This document shows, in pieces, positions 1 to 8,534 of a DNA stretch of 64,000 nucleotides (position 1 is its first letter; each line of letters opens with the position of its first letter). The notes under the pieces were generated by a model, which was not told the DNA's origin, did no database searches, and saw nothing but the letters and a program-made list of their open reading frames with translations. Made by a program: the position numbers and the translations under genes. This DNA is from Nonomuraea montanisoli (GTDB lineage: Bacteria > Actinomycetota > Actinomycetes > Streptosporangiales > Streptosporangiaceae). The stretch spans positions 124,001-188,000 of the forward strand of contig NZ_JABWGN010000010.1 of the NCBI RefSeq assembly GCF_013363975.1, given 5' to 3'.

Positions 1-189
1 ACGGCCGACACCGAGCACGGCATGGACGTCGCCCGCCAGGTGCGCACCGGCACGTACGGGGTGAACTGCTTCACCCTGGAGCCCAACGCGCCCTTCGGCG
101 GCTACAAGTCGAGCGGCGTCGGGCGCGAGATGGGCCCGGAGGGACTGACCGGCTACCTGGAGCACAAGTCGATCATGCGGCTGGGCTGA
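1..189 (+). CDS. Aldehyde dehydrogenase family protein, C-terminal end (partial)
   Basis: Frame 1 is open from the first base to a TGA at 187-189 and encodes the last 62 residues of a protein whose start lies outside the window. The segment holds FGGYKSSGVGRE followed by a short tail ending EHKSIMRLG. This is the typical C-terminal oligomerisation region of NAD(P)-dependent aldehyde dehydrogenases. The catalytic Cys and Glu are outside the window, so the substrate cannot be inferred. Confidence 0.85.
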   Translation, partial: TADTEHGMDVARQVRTGTYGVNCFTLEPNAPFGGYKSSGVGREMGPEGLTGYLEHKSIMRLG

Positions 190-270
190 GGGCCTGAGCA
201 GTGGGGCCCCGGCACCGCAGTGCCGGAGCCCCACCGGGATCGGCGAGCACCCAGCGCGCCCCCGCAACGC

Positions 271-374
271 TAGGTGCTGCTCACGCAGCTACCTGTGGAG
301 GCTCGCTGAACGCGAGCCACCATAGGTGCATACAGCAACCTGTGGAGGCCTCCTGAACGGAGGCCACCAGAGGT
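271..374. ncRNA. Candidate structured RNA: tandem covarying hairpins
   Basis: Two hairpins stand in tandem, 291-327 and 338-374. Each has an outer arm starting ACCTGTGG, an A-A mismatch, a 7-bp inner stem and the same TGAAC loop. The inner stems differ but stay paired: GGCTCGC/GCGAGCC in the first, GGCCTCC/GGAGGCC in the second. A third smaller hairpin (AGGT-GCTGC, loop TCAC, GCAGC, then ACCT) lies at 272-294, and its last four bases are shared with the first large hairpin, so the two cannot form together. Compensatory change within one locus supports a selected structure, but a palindromic DNA repeat is also possible. Strand and function are unknown, and it matches no RNA family I can name. 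Confidence 0.45.
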
Positions 375-487
375 GCGCACCGTGGCTCTGCGGCTGGACC
401 AACCACAGAAATGTCCACGCTTGCGAGCCACTGGATGTGGATCACTGTGAGCAACCGCCCGGATACAAGAAGTATGTCCTACGGACC

Positions 488-507
488 CCGCCTAAGGCGG
501 TTTCCTT
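488..507 (+). terminator. Terminator-like hairpin CCGCC-TAA-GGCGG with T/C-rich tail
   Basis: A 5-bp stem at 488-492/496-500 is followed by TTTCCTT. It could end a transcript carrying the upstream hairpins. The rest of 190-565, about 375 bases between the dehydrogenase end and the hydrolase, shows no convincing gene. Confidence 0.35.
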
Positions 508-565
508 CCCCAAGGACTTTCTCCCGGCGGATTTCTTCCATCCGCTCTAGGTAGACGCGTATTAC

Positions 566-1327
566 TCACGAAAGGTTCGTTGTGATCCACTTTCCGATTC
601 GATGGATGAGTTCGGGGGTCGCCGCGGACTCCGCGTGACCGTACCCGGGCTCGATCCAGAGCTCCTTGGGCTCGCGCGCGCCGTCGTGGAGCTGATGGGC
701 GTGCTCCAGCGGGAAGAACGCGTCAGCGTCGCCGTGGACGACCAGCAGCGGCGTCGGCGCGATGAGCGCGGCGGCCTCGTACGGCGGCATCGGGATCGGG
801 TCCCACTGGCCCCGGGCGATCCGCGTGCGCTTGGCCACGCGCGCCGCCCACCGGCCCAGGGGCCGCTCGATGGCCCAGTGGACCTGGCGCATCGGCTTGG
901 TGCCCCGGTAGTACCACCGGGCCGGGCCGCTCACCGAGACCACGGCTCCCACGCCACCGCGCAGCCCCGCGTGGCGCACCGCGACCGACGCGCCCATCGA
1001 GAAGCCCACCAGCGCGATCCTCCGGTAGCCGACCACCCGGGCGTGCCGGACCGCGGCCTCCACGTCGAGGATCTCCAGGTCACCGACCGTCGTCTCGCCT
1101 CCGGAGCGCCCGTGGCCGCGGAAGTCGAAGGCGATCACGCCGCCGTAGCCGCTCAGCACGTGGACGATGCGCCGCGCCGTGCGATCCCGCCACGACCCGG
1201 TGAACCCGTGCGCCACCACGATCCCGACCTCGTCGCCCGCTCCGGCGGCGGGAGGCGTGTGGGCGGCGTCGATGCGGACGCCGTCCTCGGTGCGGAGCAT
1301 GACGGGGAAGTGGGGCGCGAGCGGCAT
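566..1327 (-). CDS. Alpha/beta hydrolase
   Basis: The 253-residue protein has the alpha/beta hydrolase layout. An HGFTGSW oxyanion segment lies near residue 40, the nucleophile elbow GFSMG near 108, an acid in HGDADAFF near 199 and the catalytic His in GYGHAE near 229. There is no signal peptide, so it is probably cytoplasmic. It sits 10 bases after a short ANL-like gene and may be transcribed with the minus-strand genes from 6.2 kb. The substrate is unknown; serine esterase, lipase or peptidase-type members all share this layout. Confidence 0.85.
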   Translation of the reverse strand: MPLAPHFPVMLRTEDGVRIDAAHTPPAAGAGDEVGIVVAHGFTGSWRDRTARRIVHVLSGYGGVIAFDFRGHGRSGGETTVGDLEILDVEAAVRHARVVGYRRIALVGFSMGASVAVRHAGLRGGVGAVVSVSGPARWYYRGTKPMRQVHWAIERPLGRWAARVAKRTRIARGQWDPIPMPPYEAAALIAPTPLLVVHGDADAFFPLEHAHQLHDGAREPKELWIEPGYGHAESAATPELIHRIGKWITTNLS

Positions 1328-1337
1328 GAGGCCGAGC

Positions 1338-1691
1338 CTACGACCCGCCGCCGTCGCTCCCCAGGTCGGCCACGCTGACCACCATCCGCACGTGGGAGCC
1401 GTCGGCGGCGTCCATGGCCTGCGGCAGATCGGAGATCATGACACGGGCGCGGCTGGCGAGGATGCGCCGGCGCAACTGCCACGGGTCGAGCTCGACCGGC
1501 ACCGGCCAGGCCACTCCCCCTGCGGCGATCACCGCGTCGGTCGCCACCAGCAGGTCGGGCCCCACCGGCAGGCAGATGACCACCGTGTCGCCCGCGCGCA
1601 CGCCCCGGCGCCGCAACTGCACGGAGGCCGCGGCCGACCGCTCGTCGAGCTGCTCCTCGGTCAGGCCGACGCCGGTGCCCCAGTCGACCAT
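1338..1691 (-). CDS. Short ANL (AMP-binding) N-terminal-like protein
   Basis: About 117 residues resemble only the first subdomain of acyl/aryl-CoA synthetases: LTEEQLDERSAAASVQLRRR, then GVRAGDTVVICLPVGPDLLV and AAGGVAWPVPVELDPWQL. The P-loop, the A5 and later motifs and the whole C-terminal lid domain are absent, so it cannot be a working adenylating enzyme alone. I chose the internal ATG at 1691 because GGAGGAGC lies just upstream; an ATG at 1709 is the alternative. It follows the LuxR-type regulator gene, and a longer relative lies on that gene's other side. It may be a decayed paralogue or a binding-only protein. Confidence 0.6.
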   Translation of the reverse strand: MVDWGTGVGLTEEQLDERSAAASVQLRRRGVRAGDTVVICLPVGPDLLVATDAVIAAGGVAWPVPVELDPWQLRRRILASRARVMISDLPQAMDAADGSHVRMVVSVADLGSDGGGS

Positions 1692-1764
1692 GACGATGCG
1701 CTCCTCCATGCCGCCACGGTAGGTGCCGGCCGCCGGCCGTGCATGAGGAGGATTATGCAGATCG

Positions 1765-4700
1765 CTATGCAGAAGTGCCCAGGTGCCGGGTCGCCCAGAC
1801 CGCGATCTGCGCCCGCGAGCTGTAGCCGAGTTTGTCCATGATGTTGGCGATGTGCCGGGCCACGGTCGCGGGACTGATCACCAGCTCCGCGGCGATGGCC
1901 CGGTTGGACAGGCCACGGGTGAGCAGCGCGGCGATCTCCTGCTCGCGGGCGGTCAGCAGCATCCGCCGGACCTGCGCGACGGACACCGGCCCCACTGACC
2001 CGCCCACCCCACCCAACGCGCCCGACCCGCCGTCCCCCCCACCCGATCCACCCGATCCACCCGGTCCACCGCCCAGTCCGCCCGGCCCACCGCGCCCGCC
2101 CGGCCCACCGCCCACTCTGCCGGGCCCGCCGGGTCCGCCACTCTGTCCTCCCGGCCCGCCGCGCCCACTCGATCCGCCCATCCCACCCGGTCCGCCCGGT
2201 CCCGCCGGAACCGTCGCGACCGGCGCCCTGGCCGTGCCAGGCGCCGCCGCGATCGACAGCCTCGCCGCGCCAGGTGCGGCCACGACCGGCACCCCGGCCG
2301 CTTCGGACCCCGTCGCGCTCCAGCCTCCTGGAACCCCGGGCATCCCCGCGGCGTCGGCCACCACCTCACCGGTCACAGGATCGCCCTCAGCCGCGACGTC
2401 TGCCACACCTGGGTCGATCACTTCGATCCCGTCCGCCGAGCCGGCGGACCGGACCCTTCTCATCCCCGACCGTGGCGCTTCTCCCCGGCCCGCGAGGACG
2501 AGTGCGGCGACGTCGAGGGGATCGGCCTCCCGGCCCCCCGCCCACAACCCGGCGGTACGGCCCTCGCCCAACCTGGCCCCCGCCCGGGTGAGCAGTTCCT
2601 CGACCCGGGTGCCGGTGGAGCGCTGGCGGATCGCGGCGCGCAGCGTGGCGGCCGCCGCGGCGGCCAGCACCGCGCCCTCCAGGTCGCCTTCGGCCTCGGC
2701 CAGCACCGAGAGCCCCACCAGGCAGCGGGCCACCCCTCGGCGCTCGCCGGCCCGCGTGCTGAGCGTCAGGCTCGCCGCCAGCCGCTCCCGCGCCACGTCG
2801 TACTCGCCCAGCATGGCCGCCACCCGGCCGATCCTGGCCAGACACCGGGACAGATCGACCCCGCTGCTCGGCCCGCAGCCCAGCTCCCGCAGCCACGGCA
2901 CGGCCCTCTCGTAGTGGGTCATGGCCGTCACCAGGTCGCCGCGCGCCTCGGCCACCGCGCCGAGCTGCGCCGCCGTACGGGCCATGATCCAGCGGTGGCC
3001 GTGCTCGCGGGCCCGCAGGAACGCCTCCTCGCCGTGGCGCTGCGCCTCGCGCAACCGGCCGCGGACCAGCGCGACCGCGGACAGACCGGCCAGGGCGGCC
3101 GCCTCGTTCCACGGGTCGGCGGCCGCACGGGCCAGCGCCAGCCCCTCCTGGGCGTAACTCAGCGCGTCGTCCGGCCGTCCCAGGCGCAGCAGCACCATGA
3201 CGCACAGGCTGTGCATCACGCCCACCGGGAACGGCCCCGCGTCGCCGAGCCGCCCCATGCTCTCCGTGACCAGCTCCAGCGCCCGGACCAGCTCGTCGCG
3301 GGCCTCCAGACCGTAGGCGAGATATGCCTTGGCCCGCGCGACCTGCTCGTCCGGCACCTCGCCCAGGTCGAGGGCGAGCAGCCGTTCCACCCAGCCGACG
3401 ACCTCGGTGGGGCCGCTGACGGGCAGCAGGCTCGTGCTGTGGAAGCACAGCCACAGCCCGCGCCGCGCGTCGCCCGACTCGATCGCCCAGTCGAGCGCCG
3501 CCCGCTGGTCGTCGGCCAGGGCCCGTCCGGCGTCGAGGGCGGCCCGCCGCCGCGCCCACGGCAGGCGCGGCTCGACCAGTTCCTCGAAGAAGTGGCGTTC
3601 CTGCAGCCCGCACAGCACCTCGAGGTGGCGTGCGCGCACCACCTCGCGCTCACCCGCCTCGCGCAGCCGGCCCGCCGCGAACCTCTTGATGGTCTCCAGC
3701 AGGCGGTAGCGGCCCCGGCCGTCGTCGCGCAGCACCAGCGACTTGTCGACCAGCCCGCCGAGCAGGTCGAGGATCTCGGGCTCGGAGATGGGCGGCTGCG
3801 CGCACACCCGTTCGGCCAGCTCCAGGTCGAACGCTCCGGCGAACACCGACAGCCGCCGCAGCAGCACCTGCTCGCGCGGCGACAGCAGGTCGTGGCTCCA
3901 CTCGATCGTGGCCAGCAGCGTGCGCTGCCGTTCGGGGGCGGTGCGTCCGCCGGTGGTCAGCAGGGAGAAGCGGTCGTCGATGCGGTCGGCGATCTGCCCG
4001 GGGGTGAGCAGGCTCGTACGGGCGGCGGCCAGCTCCAGCGCGAGCGGGAGGCCGTCGAGGGCCCGGCAGAGCCGCACCACGTCGGGCAGGCTCTCCAGGC
4101 CGAGCCGGGCCCCGGCGGCCGCGGCCCGCTCCCGGAACAACCGCACGGCCTCGGCGTCGCAGGCGCTTCTCACCGCCCGCGGGGCATCCTCCAGGCCACT
4201 CGCGCACGCCCCGGCCCGGAGCGGGCCGATCTCGTCCTGCCCGGCCCAAGGCTCGTCGAGCCCGAACGAGGGCATCCCTTCCGGCGGCCCGTCTCCCTCA
4301 GGACGAAGGATCCCCGCCGGGGACGCCTCATCGCTGGAGCCGACCCCGGACAGGACGACCCCGGCGGGGACGGCGTCCCACCCGGAGAACGCGTCCTGCT
4401 CGGACGGAGCCCCTTCCGCCAGAGCGCCCTCCAGCAGAGCGTCCGCGAACGTGGCGCCGTGTGACCGGGCGTCCGCGGACGTGGCGCTTCGAGACAGAGC
4501 GTCGTTCGGCGTGGCGCCTGGTGCCAGGGCGTCGTTCGACGTGATGTCCGCCCCCGGCCCCGCGGGACCCGCGATGAGCCTGCCGAGGACGGATGAGGCG
4601 GAGGCCGCGGCGGCCAGCGCCGGTGAGAGAGAGGCCGCGTGGGCGACGGCCGGCGGGGGCGAGGCCGGGACGCGGGAGAGGAGGGCGTCGGCCGGAGGCA

Positions 4701-5448
4701 GGTCGAGGGGTGGCACCCGCCAGACGATCTCCCCCGTGATGCGGAGCGGCTCGCGGCTGGTCGCCAGGATCCCCACGTGCCGGCACGAGGCCACCAGCTC
4801 GGCACTGACGCGGGCGCACGCGTCGATCAGGTGCTCACAGTTGTCGAGCACCAGCAGGCAGCGCGTGTCGCCCAGCCGGGCGGTCACGGTGTCGAGCAGC
4901 GGACGGCCGGGCTCCTCGCGCACGCCCAGCACCCTGGCGATCTCGCCCTCGACCAGCTCGGGCCGGGTGACCCGGGCCAGCTCGACCAGCCAGACCCCTC
5001 CGGGGCGGCTCGCCACGAGCCGGGCGGCCACCCGCAGCGCCAGCCGGGTCTTGCCGATGCCGCCCACCCCGCACAGCGTCACCAGTCGCGCCCAGCCGGC
5101 CCCTTCCCCGCGCCGGTGGTCCACCCCGTCTTCTTCCGGCACGCCCCGGTCGAACGCGAGCCGGTCGACCGCGTCCCCCTGTTCCGGCACATCGCGCCGC
5201 CCGTGACGGTCGCCGCCGGCCTGACGCGGCACCGGAAGCGCCCCGCCGGCCCCCGTGCCCACGGGCCCCGCCGCCGAGGGGCCCCCATGAGCGCGTACGC
5301 CGCCCGGGCCCCCATGAGCGCGTACGCCGCCCGGGCCACCGTGAGCGCGTACGGCGCCGAGCAGCGCGCACAGGTCGTCGAGGTCGCGTTCGCGACCGAC
5401 GAATCGGTTGGGCTCGGCGGGAAGGTTGTGCATGGGGGGCTGCGGCAT
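1765..5448 (-). CDS. LuxR-family transcriptional regulator with NB-ARC-type ATPase (LAL-like)
   Basis: About 1,227 residues. The N-terminus has NRFVGRERDL, then a P-loop LCGVGGIGKTRLA near residue 130 and a Walker B segment CLLVLDNCEHL near 200, as in STAND/LAL regulators. A helical TPR-like middle follows. The C-terminus is a LuxR helix-turn-helix with LTAREQEIAALLTRGLSNRA and ISPATVARHIANIMDKLGY. Three low-complexity inserts are unusual: nine-residue VRAHGGPGG repeats near residue 35, an Ala/Ser-rich insert with ten-residue repeats around 275-430 inside the ATPase region, and a Gly/Pro-rich linker before the DNA-binding domain. The start at 5448 lies just before MPQPPMHN; an upstream start would add 13 residues. 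Truncated ANL-like genes flank it, so it may regulate them. Confidence 0.85.
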   Translation of the reverse strand: MPQPPMHNLPAEPNRFVGRERDLDDLCALLGAVRAHGGPGGVRAHGGPGGVRAHGGPSAAGPVGTGAGGALPVPRQAGGDRHGRRDVPEQGDAVDRLAFDRGVPEEDGVDHRRGEGAGWARLVTLCGVGGIGKTRLALRVAARLVASRPGGVWLVELARVTRPELVEGEIARVLGVREEPGRPLLDTVTARLGDTRCLLVLDNCEHLIDACARVSAELVASCRHVGILATSREPLRITGEIVWRVPPLDLPPADALLSRVPASPPPAVAHAASLSPALAAAASASSVLGRLIAGPAGPGADITSNDALAPGATPNDALSRSATSADARSHGATFADALLEGALAEGAPSEQDAFSGWDAVPAGVVLSGVGSSDEASPAGILRPEGDGPPEGMPSFGLDEPWAGQDEIGPLRAGACASGLEDAPRAVRSACDAEAVRLFRERAAAAGARLGLESLPDVVRLCRALDGLPLALELAAARTSLLTPGQIADRIDDRFSLLTTGGRTAPERQRTLLATIEWSHDLLSPREQVLLRRLSVFAGAFDLELAERVCAQPPISEPEILDLLGGLVDKSLVLRDDGRGRYRLLETIKRFAAGRLREAGEREVVRARHLEVLCGLQERHFFEELVEPRLPWARRRAALDAGRALADDQRAALDWAIESGDARRGLWLCFHSTSLLPVSGPTEVVGWVERLLALDLGEVPDEQVARAKAYLAYGLEARDELVRALELVTESMGRLGDAGPFPVGVMHSLCVMVLLRLGRPDDALSYAQEGLALARAAADPWNEAAALAGLSAVALVRGRLREAQRHGEEAFLRAREHGHRWIMARTAAQLGAVAEARGDLVTAMTHYERAVPWLRELGCGPSSGVDLSRCLARIGRVAAMLGEYDVARERLAASLTLSTRAGERRGVARCLVGLSVLAEAEGDLEGAVLAAAAAATLRAAIRQRSTGTRVEELLTRAGARLGEGRTAGLWAGGREADPLDVAALVLAGRGEAPRSGMRRVRSAGSADGIEVIDPGVADVAAEGDPVTGEVVADAAGMPGVPGGWSATGSEAAGVPVVAAPGAARLSIAAAPGTARAPVATVPAGPGGPGGMGGSSGRGGPGGQSGGPGGPGRVGGGPGGRGGPGGLGGGPGGSGGSGGGDGGSGALGGVGGSVGPVSVAQVRRMLLTAREQEIAALLTRGLSNRAIAAELVISPATVARHIANIMDKLGYSSRAQIAVWATRHLGTSA
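1990..2215 (-). repeat. Gly/Pro-rich low-complexity coding linker
   Basis: Here the regulator gene encodes a collagen-like run of GGPGG, GGRGG and GGSGG units just before its DNA-binding domain. On the plus strand this appears as repeated ccacccgg/ccgcccgg units. It is probably a flexible tether and a likely site of length variation between strains. Confidence 0.7.
4441..4550 (-). repeat. 30-bp imperfect tandem coding repeat, about 3.7 copies
   Basis: Units start at 4441, 4471, 4501 and 4531. They encode ten-residue blocks of the type DALxxGATxx in the Ala/Ser-rich insert of the LuxR-family ATPase. The register is exact although the bases have diverged, so the expansion kept the reading frame. 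Confidence 0.75.
5281..5361 (-). repeat. 27-bp tandem coding repeat, 3 copies
   Basis: Units at 5281-5307, 5308-5334 and 5335-5361 encode VRAHGGPGG blocks close to the N-terminus of the LuxR-family ATPase. The first two copies are identical and the third has a few changes, which points to recent expansion. Confidence 0.8.
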
Positions 5449-5500
5449 GTGGTCACCCTGCGTCACGGAACGATCACACTTTCCCACAGTGTCGCACTTC

Positions 5501-6253
5501 TCAGAGGCCGAGGGACCTCACGATCGCTCTTTCGTCCAGAACGTGTAGGTCCGGATCTGCGGAGAGCTTGCGGGCCAGGTCGGGAGAGGCGATCGTGACC
5601 GAGACGGCGTGCTCGGCGATCAGGATGCGGCAGCCGAGGACCGACGGATCCTGCGCGATCACCACGCTGGAGCCCGCGGTCATCGCGATGTCCACCACCC
5701 ACAGCCCCTTGAACGGGTCGGGCTCGTCGCTCACCGCGGCGAGCACGGTGTCCCACTCCTCCAGCAGCAACTCCTCGTCGATCTCGCGCAGGTGGCCGGT
5801 CAGCTCCTCCAGCCGCAGCGTCCGCCCGCTGTACAGGACCAGCGCGGGGCCGCACAGCGGCCCGAAGTCGACCGTGCGCTCGCCCTCCAGGTCGGTGAAC
5901 GGCTGCGCGCCCGGTGACGGCTCCATGGTGAAGACGTGCTCCACGTCGCCCCTGACCGGGCCGTGCAGGCGCTGGGCGATCATCATCCGGGCGGGTCCGC
6001 GCAGGTGGAGCGCCGCCACGCCGCCCGCCCAGACGACGGAGTGGACCGCGACGGCCAGCTCGATGCCGACCGGCAGGTCGATCAGCACCAGCTCGCCGTA
6101 GCGGAGTCCGCGGGCGCGCAGTCCGCCCGCCACGCGCGCGACGCGGCGCGCGAACACGCTGCGGGCCAGCACCTCGCCCGTGCGGACGTCGGTCATCGTC
6201 GGGTCGCCGTCGTGCTCGGCCGCGGCCCCCATAACCAGTTCCGTCCAGGTCAT
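5501..6253 (-). CDS. Truncated ANL (AMP-binding)-like protein
   Basis: The 250-residue protein matches the first half of an adenylate-forming enzyme, with DVRTGEVLARSVFARRVARV, RGLRYGELVLIDLPVGIELA and AGGVAALHLRGPA. The place of the A3 P-loop (usually YSSGTTGxPK) reads LVLYSGRTLRLEELT, so the ATP-binding loop is degraded. Motifs A5-A10 and the C-terminal lid with the catalytic Lys are missing. Activity by itself is unlikely. The ATG at 6253 has no ribosome-binding site, but TACATT ends six bases upstream, consistent with a leaderless message. It precedes the large LuxR-family gene by about 50 bases. Confidence 0.65.
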   Translation of the reverse strand: MTWTELVMGAAAEHDGDPTMTDVRTGEVLARSVFARRVARVAGGLRARGLRYGELVLIDLPVGIELAVAVHSVVWAGGVAALHLRGPARMMIAQRLHGPVRGDVEHVFTMEPSPGAQPFTDLEGERTVDFGPLCGPALVLYSGRTLRLEELTGHLREIDEELLLEEWDTVLAAVSDEPDPFKGLWVVDIAMTAGSSVVIAQDPSVLGCRILIAEHAVSVTIASPDLARKLSADPDLHVLDERAIVRSLGL

Positions 6254-6259
6254 GGCGAC

Positions 6260-6265
6260 AATGTA
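6260..6265 (-). promoter_or_regulatory. -10 element for a leaderless transcript (ANL-like gene)
   Basis: On the minus strand TACATT is followed by six bases (gtcgcc) and then the ATG. No clear -35 hexamer is visible. The spacing would put the transcription start on or next to the start codon. Confidence 0.4.
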
Positions 6266-6290
6266 GGGACCCCAGACGGCTGAGGCATGC

Positions 6291-6302
6291 GCACAATTGT
6301 GC
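6291..6302. promoter_or_regulatory. Perfect palindrome GCACAATTGTGC, candidate operator
   Basis: This 12-bp perfect palindrome lies about 38 bases upstream of the ANL-like gene's start, in the divergent region before typA. Its position suits a repressor or activator site. The regulator is unknown; the neighbouring LuxR-family ATPase is a possible candidate. Confidence 0.4.
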
Positions 6303-6484
6303 ATCCCGCTATGTACCTCTGGCCGACGGCGCCCGTCACGCGCCGGGCCTGCCCAGGTTCGTCCATGATGGCGTCTTACGTCCTCGGCAGGGCGTCCGCA
6401 CGTGCCATGACCAGGGATCAACTAGACTTGACTGAGCCGCGACATCGCGCGGCGGCCCCCACCGACACAGAGCGAGACGTCATC

Positions 6485-8335
<1,851 letters not shown>

Positions 8336-8442
8336 CGCCCCACCAGAGGCGCCGCCCGGCGTCGGCGGACCGCAACTGACGCCGTGACCTGGCCGGACGT
8401 GGACGCGTCCGGCCGGTCGGCAGGGCCCGCACCCGCGTCCTG

Positions 8443-8463
8443 ACAGCCGGGTTCTCCGGCTGT
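8443..8463 (+). terminator. Hairpin downstream of typA
   Basis: An 8-bp stem, ACAGCCGG/CCGGCTGT with loop GTTCT, lies about 110 bases after typA. A second 8-bp hairpin, GGCCGGAC/GTCCGGCC, lies just before it at 8391-8414. Neither has a long T-run, as is common in actinomycetes. Confidence 0.5.
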
Positions 8464-8534
8464 TCGGACAGGTGTGACCACACCGTTACCCCACTGCGGA
8501 GAACATCCGGCCCTGCCCGTGGATCATCCAGACT

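Noticed and set aside
326-550. 74-residue open frame rich in His and Cys
   Set aside because: It starts inside the covarying hairpin region, has no ribosome-binding site and matches no known pattern; chance frame more likely.
2387-3613. Long Arg/Gly-rich frames overlapping the LuxR-family gene
   Set aside because: Low-complexity shadow frames of a GC-rich gene; no motifs.
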